The notes below the pieces were generated by a model that did no database searches, was not told the DNA's origin, and saw only the letters and a list, made by a program, of their open reading frames with translations. The position numbers and the translations under genes are program-made. A DNA stretch of 64,000 nt from Scylla paramamosain (taxonomy: Eukaryota > Arthropoda > Malacostraca > Decapoda > Portunidae), in contig NC_087156.1 in assembly GCF_035594125.1 (NCBI RefSeq), positions 13,545,497-13,609,496 of the forward strand. Direction: 5' to 3'. The first letter of the stretch is position 1. Each line of letters starts with the position of its first letter. Of this stretch, positions 15,119-26,453 are shown in pieces.

Positions 15119-15579
15119 GTGACGGGGACGGAGCTGTTTTTGTAGCGCAGTGTATGTCCTTCCATTTTTAGGTTTACATTTAAGTGAAGCCTGTAATGCT
15201 TGCCTATGTTATTCCATGTGTGCATGTAAGGTAAGGCTGCTTGACAAAGTGTCTGACTCACTGCAGACACTTGCTTTATGCTGTACTGTAATTTCTCAAT
15301 GTAAAGGAACAGTGAGTCACAAAAGTACCTATCAATACAATGTGGTAATGAAAAGTAGAATATGAAATAAATAGATAATAAATAAGTGAATAAATAAATA
15401 AATAAATAAATAAATAAATGGATGAATTAATGCATACCCTAGAGAACATTTCATACCTACTGAGCCTACCATAGCAAATACACTGATATGCTACAAAAAA
15501 TGCACACAAGTATATGAAGATGGAAAAAAAAAATGGGGTAAGTTTGTCTTGTGTTGTTATTTCTATGGTTACTGCTCTT

Positions 15580-15830
15580 CTGAATTTGCCATCAGCTTGC
15601 GTCTCTCCTTCCCCACACTGACACTACACAAGACCTTCCACAAGACTTTTACACAAAACTTTATTCCGTTCCCTTTCAGTAGTCCAGGAGTTAAGCAATA
15701 TCTTCATTCTTTCATCCCCTTCATTGGTAAACTCTGGAATTCTCTGTCTGTTTATTTTCCCCTTCCTGTGACTAGTTGTTTTAAGAGTATTGAGGCACTT
15801 CCAGAAACATATTTAGATTTTTTATTATTG
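15580..15830 (+). pseudogene. Remnant of a LINE reverse-transcriptase C-terminus (duplication copy 1)
   Basis: The frame reads YGYCSSEFAIS…, then SPGVKQYLHSFIPFIGKLW and NSLSVYFPLP. This parallels the last 60 or so residues of the jockey-like LINE copies (NQYSQSFIPFSGKLWNSLPA). It is an old, diverged relative and not one of the four recent copies. The paralogue at about 36940-37190 carries the same remnant, so it predates the duplication. Confidence 0.6.
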
Positions 15831-16181
15831 ACTTTTTTTTCTCTTTTTTTTTGTCTGTATGTATGGAAGTGGCAACTGAAAAGATATTTTTTTGTTTCTC
15901 TGTTTGCCATTCGCCAAGAAGATATGAGAGTGTGAGTATTAGTAGTGGCTATATGCAAATGTTAGAGTATCATTTTATACTGACTCTAAATTAAACATGT
16001 ATTGCATTGTTTACTCCAGTGTTTCAAGTTGAGCCGTCCAATATCTTTTGCATCTAATTGATATTTGTGTTCGGCTATTTGAATTTTTATTTCCAAATGC
16101 AGTTCCATGTTTTTAAGAAGCATAAAGGGTTGGAGAAAAATAAAGCTTTCCTGAGTCGTAATAGGTGTTAATGTTAATAAC

Positions 16182-16186
<5 letters not shown>

Positions 16187-16236
<50 letters not shown>
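16187..16236. repeat. (AGT)n microsatellite, duplication copy 1
   Basis: Trinucleotide array of about 50 bp. The paralogous array in copy 2 (37577-37643) is longer. Confidence 0.95.
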
Positions 16237-16524
16237 AAGAGCAGGATTATCAGCTGGAGTGACACCAATTCAGTTTTTCTATTACTTATGTTTTCTTAGT
16301 ATTATTCCACACCTTGTCAATCCACGCAAGAAAAAAAAAAGAAAAGAAAAAATAAAACGTACATTAAAAAAGTGAGAGGCAAGACCAGCAAGTGAAACAC
16401 ACCCTGCCTTCTCCATAGACTTCACGTGTTTACTGCTGCCCTTCCTGCCTGAAAACTACACAGTCTTACGCTGGAGGCGCTTAATGTGGTGCATTTGTAT
16501 GAAAGAATTTACCTTTTGCCATTA

Positions 16525-16527
<3 letters not shown>

Positions 16528-16601
<74 letters not shown>

Positions 16602-16659
16602 CCTCTCCTCTCCTCTCCTCTCCTCTCCTCTCCTCTCCTCTCTCTCTCTCTCTCTCTCT
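16528..16659. repeat. Compound (CT)n-(CCTCT)n-(CT)n array at the internal junction of the duplication
   Basis: CT array with about nine pentamer units near 16597-16641. In copy 2 this same point is where the duplicated segment is split by 11.7 kb of other DNA. Confidence 0.95.
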
Positions 16660-18025
16660 GTGGCGTGCAGCAGTGTGGGTGTCGAGAGCAGAGCAAACAG
16701 CCAAATGTACGGCTACGGGCTAGTGTTTGCATGCGCCGCTTGGGGCGTGCAGTTTGTATGTAATAGAGGTAGGCAAGTGGTCGGGTGGGTACAAGGAGGA
16801 GGAGGAGTAGGAGCAGGAGGAGAGGGAGGAGGAGGAGGAGGAGGAGGAGGCGGCGGCGTAGCGTAGCGTGGTCTGGATGTCTTGCAGGATTATGTGACGC
16901 TCAGAAGCAGCTTCCCTACACTGTAAGCCTCTACTAAAGTGAACCACGTGACGGGGTGCGCTGTCAGGGTGATTGCTTGTATTCTATGTAGCCTGGCTGG
17001 GCTGTGGCACTCCCTGCAGGTTACTGGCTCAGGAGGGTGAGGTAATGTCGGATGTTAGTGTGGTACTCTGCTGTGGATAATGAGTTGTGTTTGTAAGGAT
17101 ACAGCGCCTAAAGTTTGTTAAAGTGATGCAGCTTTGTAGAGCATAAATACAATAACATCATCACCACTATAGTCTCTCCCTTTACGCTGTGACGGAATGA
17201 TGTAGTTATGGCGATGTAGTCTGGGATAATGATGTACACTAGAAAAAAATATATAAAAATCCCAGTAATATCAACAGTTCTATTCTCGTGAAAGGTTCAG
17301 TGTTCCTCCATTATTTTGTTTATCTTCAGCATTTCCACTTTATATTCACTTAACTTGACAAGTGTGTTCCATGTGTGTCCCTAGGCGAAAAAAAAAAAAA
17401 AAAACGTACCATTTTATACTCCTTTTTCATATCTTGATTTATACAAAACTTTTTTTTTTTTCAACGATATACTCTGTACAACACTATTCTCTTTTTTGTC
17501 TGCCTTCTTTTTGTTATTATATGTTTCTAGCTACAAGCAAGTTTCTCCAGAAAAGAAAAGAAAAAAATATCATACTGTTATTATATTCCTTTTTCACATC
17601 CTCACACAGAGAACAATTTTTTTTACAATAAATAGGGATAAATTTTAGCTTCACCTCCTCCGTCTTCTTTGAATTTGTCTGTAGAAAGGAAAAAATAAAT
17701 TTTTTTTCCATATTTTCATTCATATAGACCATTTTTTGTCTTTAATAATGTATAGGATTAAAACATAGCCTCATTTCCTCTATCTCCTTTTTGCCATGAT
17801 ATGTTTTGACCCTACACCCTGGTATGGTCCGCCTGCCCCTCTTTCCCGCCCCCTTCCCCCTGACAGACCCGCGTGTGGCCGTGGAGTGTGGCTCCCCAAA
17901 TGGTCATCCAGTATTGCTCTTAAAAATTATCCCGTGATGTGTCAACAGAATGGTTGCTTAAAGTGTGTTGCTGGGGTGGGGGGGGGGGATGGGGGGAAGG
18001 AGACTGATGTGGCTCTCTGGCCTAG

Positions 18026-18149
<124 letters not shown>

Positions 18150-19208
18150 GAGAAATACAAAGGAATGCAACGGAATACCAAACCTTGAGGTATTGACGAG
18201 GCTGTTTGGATAATTATTCTACATTAACTATTATTGGGAGATACAGGATAGTACAGAAGGTTCCTCCCCACCAATCCCTCCAGCAGAAGCTGACAAGATA
18301 CAGGAATTGATACCATGTGGTATAGAAAAACCACATAGAACTTGAGAGAATAGTGAGGGAAAGAGTTGTGGTCTGTCTACTTTTGTTTGTGAGGGAGACT
18401 GTAAATGCATGATAGTTGTGTGATGTGGTGTGTGCATAGCGCAGATGAAGGCACAGTTTGGTTGTTGAGGGGTGGTGCAGCATCCTTGCGTTGCACTTTC
18501 CAGGGAGGCGGCAGTCAATCAGGCCACAGCTTCGGTCACTGGGTTTGTGTACCTTCCCTTTAGGGGCTGCATACACAGGTTATCCCCTGCAACTTTGACC
18601 TCTTGTACTTAAAATCACAAAGTTGATCAATAACAGGAGAATGCAGACGAAGAAAATGAGGATTACATGTGATTACATAGGATAACCAAAACAGAAACAC
18701 TCCCACAGGTCTTTACACATCGCTTTGGAATTAATTTATATTAACTACCCTTTAGTAAAGTAAGCTAGAGCAGTGTATGACTTCTGCCAAACTGACGCTC
18801 CCTCGTGCTTGTGCTGGCGTGGGAAAACCATCGTGCAGTGTGGGGAAAACTGGCTGCATTTTGATTGGAAAGAATTAAATGAGATTCTATTATTATTCCT
18901 ATACAAAAAACGAGGAGGAGGAGGTGGTGGTGGTGGTGGTAGAGTTCATATTTTTTTTCTCTTCCTTCTCCTTAGGGTGAATTGTAGATTTTTTCACTCT
19001 TCTGTGCACGTTTTTTTCCTTATTGCACAAAATATAAAAAAATCAATATTTCCAAAAAGACGGTATTCAAATTTAAGAGAAAGAAAGCTTTTTCACTTGT
19101 CTTATTCATTGTGACATAAAATTCTGAGGTAATTTGTGCGCCCAAAGGCAGAGACAGAGGGGTGTTTGAAGTGGACGCTTTTACTAATCCCGTTATTACC
19201 CTCTAGTG

Positions 19209-19442
19209 CAGTGGTTTTCATCTCCTTTCAGGCCACGGGCCGCTAACAAAAACAAAAAGAAAATGTGGACCTTTCAATTTTGGTTTGGGTTGTAATATAG
19301 CATCTTTTGTCATCAACTTCACACATTGACATAGTACACCAAACACCATAATAAATGACCACAAATCAAATTACACGCCCATACCTGTAAAAGAGATTGG
19401 ACAAATAATACAACTAATCAACACTGCAGTTGAGAACCATTT
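19209..19442. mobile_element. hAT-type MITE, internally deleted form (duplication copy 1)
   Basis: It is flanked by 8-bp direct repeats CTCTAGTG at 19201-19208 and 19443-19450. It starts CAGTGGTTTTCA and ends TTGAGAACCATTT, imperfect inverted ends in the style of hAT elements. It lacks about 384 internal bases that the paralogue at 52675-53292 retains. The 8-bp target duplication is the main support for the hAT call. Confidence 0.75.
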
Positions 19443-20813
19443 CTCTAGTGTGATTGTCTTATGTGGAAGGATCAAATAATTTAAAAGGACTCTTGAGAAC
19501 TCTTCAGGATTGAATATAATGCAGGTCTTGCGAGTGATGGTCGTCAGAGGGAAGCATGTGTTCTTTAAAATTTCAGTACTTTTTATTTATTTATTTTTTT
19601 CTGTGCGTTGAGTTAGGTATTCATTTACTTTTATGATCAAGTGTCATCTGACTACCACTTAATGCTTCCTTGAACTGCCTTACTACGGTTCTTTTCATGG
19701 ATAAAAATTCCAAATAACGTGTTTCATTTCATCAGTGGCATGATTTCCCTTTAAAATGAATGCAAAGCAATCAATGTGGCGCGTTCCATATCCATCATTG
19801 TGTCACTTTATTATGCATACAAACACTCCTATTAACGTATCACATCCCACCCCTGGTGTGATTCCCCTCACCATGAATACAAAGCAATCCAAACACTACA
19901 GTTCAGCCCTGCTCATGAAACACACGCTCTGATACAACTAGGCTTTTCACTTACTTTCAGCCCTTGTTTTCTCTTTAATAGTGAAAACTTTCAGCCCCTG
20001 TTTTCTCTTTAATAGTGCTAGAGTTGACTGGCCTCTTCACTCTTTGATCCCTTTCACAGTTAAACTTCGTAATTCTCCCTGATTTTTATTTAACTTCCCA
20101 AACTTCTTATGACTTGAACTGATCATATATGCTTACTCACCTGCGTATGACTTGAGTTGCTACAAGAGACGAGCATCAAGACACCTTCCTAACTAAATGA
20201 ACCAACGTGATTTAACCTTCTTTTCCATCCACTCTTTACCATGCGGAAATTAAGTGGTATTGTAAACTGTAACCAAATTGTTACCCTTATGATCTATTCT
20301 AGACTCTAATAAGTGATCTGGAGACTATGATAGTAACACGCTCCCTCCACTGCACACCAGCTGTCCGTAATGTATCATGTCCAGTGGCTGTTAATATAAA
20401 CTGACGCTCTATTAACCTGTCATCACTAATCAGTAATCATTCACGCACAAGCTCATCCTCGTCACCACAACATCACCATCACCATCATCATCCCCACAGC
20501 TTACACTCCACTCCACCATGATTCTGTCCCATACCTCACCCCCGCCACCACTAATCATTCCTAATTAATCCCCCGTCCCTCACCACCACCACCACCACCA
20601 CCACCACCTCCATTACACCTCACTCTCAACTTCTCCCATTTTCACGAGTTCCTTTCTTCTCTTCCCTCACTCCACCATCTTTCATCCTCCCTCCCTTACG
20701 TTCCATCCTTCTTTTTGCCGACATAATGCTTGGAACAGACGCCCCTCCTCTTCCTCCCCCTCCTCCTCCAGTCCCGTAGCATTAGCAGGGCCTTGTCTCC
20801 CCTTATAAGCAGG

Positions 20814-20944
20814 GAGCTGTGGGAAGAACTGGAGGGATGCTTAGTGGAACATGTCGAAATAGCGTTGCCTAGCCACCGCCGAGTATAGGAGTGTATTGAG
20901 GGTGTCTTATCTTGGTACAGTGGCGGTGAACGGGAGATGGATCG
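20814..20944 (+). promoter_or_regulatory. Candidate TATA promoter and first exon (duplication copy 1)
   Basis: A TATAAG box at 20814-20819 lies 123 bp upstream of an ATG (20937). The ATG is followed by two codons and a GTGAGT donor at 20945. The box, ATG and donor are all kept in the paralogue (59402, 59535, 59543). This is consistent with a promoter plus a short first exon of an unidentified transcript. No downstream exon is recognised. Confidence 0.3.
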
Positions 20945-20989
20945 GTGAGTATGTTCAGGCGCAGATAGAGAAATGTGTTGTTGGTCTGA

Positions 20990-21250
20990 CGAATTGATTA
21001 ATGAATAGGTATCTGGTTGAACAGGTAGAGTTGTAGATAGATGGCTGGATGGGTAAATGGTTAAATAGATTGACTGGCTGATAAATAGATATATAGACGG
21101 ACAGATGGATGGATAGATAGATTGATAGATAGATGAATAAATGAATAAGTATTTAATTAGATATAAAAATAAATAGATGGTTAGATAAACAGTTTAGTAA
21201 GTAGAAAATAGATTAGGTAAATAGACAGACAGATAGACAGACAGAGAGAC
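20990..21250. repeat. Degenerate GATA/GACA-rich tract
   Basis: Imperfect tetranucleotide repeats close the right end of the duplicated segment. The paralogous tract is 59580-59870. Confidence 0.8.
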
Positions 21251-21754
21251 TGAATTAACGTGTCATGTTCCGAGATATTGCAAGGAATTGGTTTATAAAT
21301 GCTACTGTAAAACTCACAAACATTTTTCATATTTTGATTAATAACTACTAATTACTTACATTTCTTACAACTCAAAATTTCTCACTCGCATTCATCTTCA
21401 AATCATTCAAAGTTATTAGATGTTACCTTATATCGCTTCAACATATTCATTGATCAACGCAATCATCATGCAAAACACAGACAATATCACATGCACAAAC
21501 ACAACAAATATTCAGTCGGCGTCATTAATGTTCAGTGAGAAAAACACACATGATATCAGCAACACATCAATCACTATAAACATTCTATTTCTTCTTTCTT
21601 CTGACTTATTTTATCTTCACTTCTTTCATTTTCCTTATTTTGTTTTCTTTCGCGTTTTCTTTTTTTTTTCCTTTTTTTTTTTTTTTTTTTTTGACTGTAC
21701 AGTATATATTGTGGTATGGGGATCACCACAAACGCTAATTCTTCAAATTAGATT

Positions 21755-22510
21755 GATGTAAGTAGTGGCGTTCCTAAGTGTTCAATCTTAGGACCGATCC
21801 TCTTCATAATATATACATATCAATGACAGACAAAGGAATCAGAAGTAAACTGTCAAAATTCACAGATACTAAAATTGCTAACAAAACCAACATCAAATTT
21901 TGCAAATTGATGTATACACTCTCATTGAATGGTGTGAAACGTAGCTTATAACTTTAATTTTGATAAATGCCACATGTTAAATATAGGAAATGGTAGTCTG
22001 CTGGAAAATTATGGAGTAATCCCCCCATCAATAGTTTGGATCCTGAGAAAGATCTGGGAGTTATAGTGACAGCAGATCTTAAACCAAGCAAACACTGCAC
22101 CGATGTCATTGAAATTGCCAATAAATTAATCGTTTTCATTAAGAAGGTCTTTCACCTTCAAATCTGAAAAAAAAAAAATCTGGCCTTGTACAACTCACTT
22201 GTACGTCCTCATCTTTAATACAATGTACAGTTTTGTCATCTTACTACAGAAGAAATATTGAGAAATTAGAAAAAAAGACAATATGAAGTAGAGTAACGAA
22301 AATTACTTGAAAGCTTCGCAATTAACCCTACAAGGAACGTCTTAAAGAACGAGATTTGTTCTCCCTATCCAAACTTAGGCTAAAAGGGGATCTGATATTG
22401 CTTTGCTAAACTTTTAAGGCTTTCACAAATATGAGACCCGAATTCTTCCTAAGACTCAACATGTCTAATATTACAAGAAACAATAGCAAATAATAGGTGA
22501 GCGATTTCAA
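21755..22510 (+). pseudogene. Degraded CR1/L2-like reverse transcriptase fragment
   Basis: Across several frames one can read SGVPKCSILGPILFIIY, then KLSKFTDTKIANK where the catalytic FADD should be, then FNFDKCHMLNIGN. DPEKDLGVIVTADLKPSK and IANKLIVFIKK follow, then LYNSLVRPHL and NPTRNVLKNE. The order matches the second half of a CR1/L2-type RT. The catalytic Asp pair is lost and stops are frequent, so it is an old, dead copy distinct from the LINE at 11493. Confidence 0.75.
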
Positions 22511-23078
22511 ACAAATGAAGCCAAACATTTTACTTCAATTGACTTCCAGCCTCCGTTGGTCCCCCTACTCTCTCTCCCTTAATCCCTCCCAACGCCGCCC
22601 TTCCTCCCACTCGGAAGCTTTCATCCTCCTGATAGGTAGTAAAGTCTGTGTGAAGAAGTGAGTGCTTCACCAGCTTTTTTCAATGACATAATTTGATTGA
22701 TGCTATGTTGAGAGTGGACGTGAATTACGAATAAAGCAATCCATGGTTCTCTGGGCTGAGTCATTCTCGTGCTGCAGGATGGACAGGTGTAATGGTGTGT
22801 TGTTATTGTTGTTGGTGATGGTGGTGGTGCAGCACAGGGGAGGGCTCCAGGAGGCGACTCCAGACACAAGGAATGCCCTCCTCTGTAAAGTTCTCTGATC
22901 TCACCTACTGCTATTTGCACTCCACGACATACTCCCACAAGTCAACAATTATCTAATTATCACTGTGGGAATGAATGCTCACATTAAAATCAGCAACAGT
23001 TTTTCTTATTGAACTTTTGGTGCTGCATGAACACTGGAGGGGAAATCATTTGTTGAAATATATCTTGTTTACCGTTGG
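22511..23078. other. Non-coding DNA, nothing recognised
   Basis: No domain or repeat family recognised. Short open frames on both strands show no conserved motif. Confidence 0.5.
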
Positions 23079-23165
23079 GGTTTCGTGGCGTAGTGACAGT
23101 CTTGGGAACCCAGTGTGTGTGGGATGCCAGCGGTCATATCCCATAGAAAATACAATAAATAAATA
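23079..23165 (+). mobile_element. tRNA-derived SINE-like element 1
   Basis: It has a pol III A-box-like word TGGCGTAGTGA at 23088-23098 and a diverged B-box GGTCATATCCC at 23134-23144. It ends in an ATAAATAAATAA tail near 23165. The head-plus-tail structure fits a short tRNA-derived SINE. Confidence 0.5.
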
Positions 23166-23297
23166 ACGTGATGAAAAATAATTCACATCATAATTTTTAA
23201 ATATATACTGGCGTGAACATTAGATGGGGAAATAGAGCAACTTTACAAAAAAGATTGGGAAGATGGGGAAATAGACCAACTTTAAAAAAAAGAAAAA

Positions 23298-23490
23298 GGG
23301 CCCTCGTGGCCCAGTGGGCAGAGTGATGCACTTGGATTTTGGCGTGAGAAAAGTGAGGGGCGCGCAGGTTCGAACCCCCCTCTCGGAACTCACAAAAACC
23401 TTCAAAGAGCATCCCTCCATCACCATGTGTGCCTCAAACACACAGGTACGATGATGGAGCTGACTGACCCTGACTAACTGACCCTGGCAG
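23298..23490 (+). mobile_element. tRNA-derived SINE-like element 2
   Basis: The head GGGCCCTCGTGGCCCAGTGG carries an A box. A perfect B box GGTTCGAACCC lies at 23367-23377. Box spacing (about 60 bp) suits a Leu/Ser-type tRNA ancestor. I see no closing acceptor stem, so a functional tRNA gene is unlikely. Confidence 0.6.
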
Positions 23491-23539
23491 CTCAAAAAAA
23501 AACAATCTGCCTGACTTACAGATATGTAATCACCAAACT

Positions 23540-24190
23540 GATTGGCCCTGGGGAGCATGTGAGGTGAGTGAGCAGCATCTCCCTACACTTCCCAATCTCC
23601 CAGTTTGACCTTACTCATCCTGGCAACTTCTAAGAGCAATTCTCTGACCCACTGTGACTCTGATCCCTACATCCCTACATCTTACCCTGTCCTGGGTAGG
23701 TGAGTGCGTAGCACTTCCCTAACACCAGCCAGACTGACTTTGGCAACTCTAAAACCAACCAACAACCAACCTGACTGACTTACAAATCTTACTCTAATCT
23801 GGCAAAAGACCACCAAATTGACTGACCCTGGGGAGTATGGGAGGTGAGTGTGCAGCACCTCCCTACCCTTCCCAGTCTCCCAGTTTGACTTCCACCACCA
23901 ATCTGACTCATCCTACCAGCTCCAAATCTACCACCACCACCACCCCTCAGATCTTGGCAAGGTGAGTGCGTAGCACTTCCCTGGGTTTGACTGACTGACC
24001 CTGGCAACTCCAAAAATAACCAACCTGACAAATGTTACAAATGTAACCTGGGGAGCATGGGAGGTGAGTGTGCAGCACCCCCCTACCCTTCCCAGTCTTC
24101 CACCAACCTGACTTGAATTATGACTGGGGAGCAGGGGAGGTGAGTGTGCAGTACCTCCTACTTTCCCCACTCTGACTACTCTACCACCAA
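23540..24190. repeat. Degenerate minisatellite with a GGTGAGTGTGCAGCAC-type core
   Basis: Six or so units near 23549, 23697, 23837, 23960, 24060 and 24137 share a (T/G)GGGAG…GAGGTGAGTG(T/C)G(C/T)AG core. CTCCCTACCCTTCCCAG and Gln/Thr-codon-like CTGACT spacers follow. Spacing drifts from about 75 to 150 bp. Confidence 0.7.
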
Positions 24191-24235
24191 CCAACTCAGA
24201 CCATCAAACTGACTGTCTTAGAAGAACAAGAACAG

Positions 24236-24263
24236 GAAGCAACGCCATCAGAGGAAGAAGAAG

Positions 24264-24296
<33 letters not shown>

Positions 24297-24420
24297 TACC
24301 GCCATCAAAGGAAGAAATCAAGAAAAAGAAGCAGAAAAAAAGAACTACCACCACTGATCTCAGAGGAAGAAGCAGCAGCGTCACCGCCATCAGAGGAAGA
24401 AACATATATATGTAAACTAC
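24236..24420. repeat. GAA/GCA trinucleotide-rich tract
   Basis: Mixed AAG, CAG and CATCAGAGGAAG units. The CAG part has about 13 units. Encoded Ala or Ser runs are low-complexity artefacts. Confidence 0.85.
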
Positions 24421-25160
24421 GACTGGTCAAACCTCCGTTGGCGCCAGGCAAAGTTCGACCTGTGATGGGCTGTGTTTAGAAGGGGAAAAAAAAGTTCCAT
24501 GAAAGGAAACTACGCTAACTCATTTAAGGGACTGACTGTGAAAGGCTGCTGCTTCAGACGTCCACACTTCAACAATGCATGCAAGAATGTCCCTGTATTA
24601 TTCCTCCTATTCCTTCTTCTTTTTCTTCTCCTGCAGAAGACTGCTACATAATTTTTTTTTTCTCATAGTTTATTCAATGTTATTTATTTATTTATTTTTT
24701 TTGCAGTATTTCCACCTTTTCTAAATCCATCCACCCTTTAAATTAAATAAATTTAATAAATTTATGTACACTTGAGCCTTGGACAACTGATTACAAAAGA
24801 ATTACATGAATATTTGACTTTTTTCTCTAGTCTTAAAACGCCACATCTCAAACACATGATGCGCGGGTTGCGTTTGAGTGTACTGTAATATACCAATATA
24901 ATACATGAATTTGTAATACTTTAATCACAATTTATATCTTTTCATACTAAGCAGTATGGCAACTTCTTCCTCATGACACTGGTCATGTCATGTACACTTC
25001 CATGTACCCAACAATTCTGGGTAACCTTTGAAAAATACCACGCATCCTGGTGTGCACCATGCAACCTGGCTGACTTAACCTACGCCTCTGTAACCTAAGC
25101 TGGACACTTTAACAACTATAAATGCATTTTCTCTATCTTAGCTCCTGCAGGGCCGAGGTG
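24421..25160. other. AT-rich non-coding DNA
   Basis: No gene or element recognised. Confidence 0.55.
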
Positions 25161-25221
25161 GACAGGTGTTTGTCCAGGATGCCTCGTGTTACTTCTCATC
25201 GCGTGTTTTATCTGTTGGAGA

Positions 25222-25436
25222 TTACACACTAAATATGCTGCTGCTCCTGCTGCTGCTGCTGGTGCTGCTGTTGCCGTCGCTGATCTTGCTGCTGTTGTTG
25301 GTATTGCTGCTTTTTCCTTCCTTCCACAACAACAACAACAACAAAAGGAGCAACCACTACTACTACAACAACTACTACTACTACTACTACTACTACTGCT
25401 CCTGCTCTGCTGCTGCTACCGCTGCTGCTGCAACTG

Positions 25437-25475
<39 letters not shown>

Positions 25476-25512
25476 TTGTTGCTGCAGCTGCTGCTGCTGC
25501 TGCTGCTGCTTA
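25222..25512. repeat. Compound CTG/AAC/ACT trinucleotide tract
   Basis: Long imperfect trinucleotide runs encode poly-Leu, poly-Ala, poly-Cys or poly-Gln in different frames, so none is credible as a gene. Confidence 0.9.
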
Positions 25513-25756
25513 ACTTTACAAAAATCATCACTGTCGTTTTTGCCGTCGTGCGTGCGATGCCTCTAATCGTCATCGTCCTCGTTCTCATCATCGTCGTCGT
25601 AACAGTAGCATCGCCTGTCAGAGTAAAAAGACAGGCTAAAAGAATACCAGAGGTCACAGAGAACTGGAAGGGGAAAAGCAGCACATTAATTATTACCTGT
25701 GGAGAACAAAACAAAATATACTGTATACATGACAGACCAACAGCATTTCTTTAATT

Positions 25757-25758
<2 letters not shown>

Positions 25759-25788
<30 letters not shown>
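25759..25788. repeat. (GT)n microsatellite, short
   Basis: About 30 bp of GT repeats. Confidence 0.95.
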
Positions 25789-25790
<2 letters not shown>

Positions 25791-26355
25791 GCGAGGGAGA
25801 GTTACATAAAGTTACATAGAAATACAGGCCACAGCAAACCTTGTGGTTCTCACGAGATGACCTGTCCTAGGGCTACTAAGGTGATAGTAGAAGAAAAGGA
25901 AAGCAAAGCAGAAGGCTTTCTCCCCACCCTCCACTCCCTCCGGCATAAGCCATACAGGAAACAAATCTGAAGTAAATACCTTACTGGGTTAGAGAAGGAA
26001 AACCCGAAGGAAAATTTATAGGAAAGAATGAAAATAGATGAAATGAGGTGCCCTCATTTCCTGGAAGCAATGAGTTTTAATTTAATCTGTAACAAACAAA
26101 CACTGTTACCCGCGGATTTGAGGTAAAATATTTATCAAGACGGCGTTTCAAATTCTCTACGGTATTGCAAAAAAAAAAAAAAAAACCCTGCCAGAAATTA
26201 AACACATGTATGGCGCTCCCTTTGACTGCGGTTCAAGGTGGAGGCGGGGACGTGCTAGTGGTGGTAGTGGTGGTGATGGTGGTGGCAGGGGCGGTGGTTG
26301 TGGCTGGTAAGTTTAATTTCGTTTTCATTTCTATATATAATAAGTTTTTTTTTTT

Positions 26356-26360
<5 letters not shown>

Positions 26361-26451
<91 letters not shown>
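26361..26451. repeat. (CT)n microsatellite
   Basis: About 91 bp, preceded by a GGT-rich stretch at 26255-26305 and a T run. Confidence 0.97.

Positions 26452-26453
<2 letters not shown>

Noticed and set aside
18214..18576. Minus-strand frame of 120 codons, present also in duplication copy 2 (51620-52039)
   Set aside because: The two copies use different frames after small indels, so conservation is of DNA and not of a protein.
22621..22938. 105-codon minus-strand frame
   Set aside because: Low-complexity Pro/Thr/His content in the middle and no recognisable motif.
23298..23385. Functional tRNA gene with perfect B box
   Set aside because: There is no complementary acceptor stem at the expected 3' end, and the sequence continues into a SINE-like body.
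25166..25754. Poly-Leu, poly-Ala, poly-Cys or poly-Gln open frames
   Set aside because: Compound trinucleotide repeats are open in several frames at once and carry no domain.
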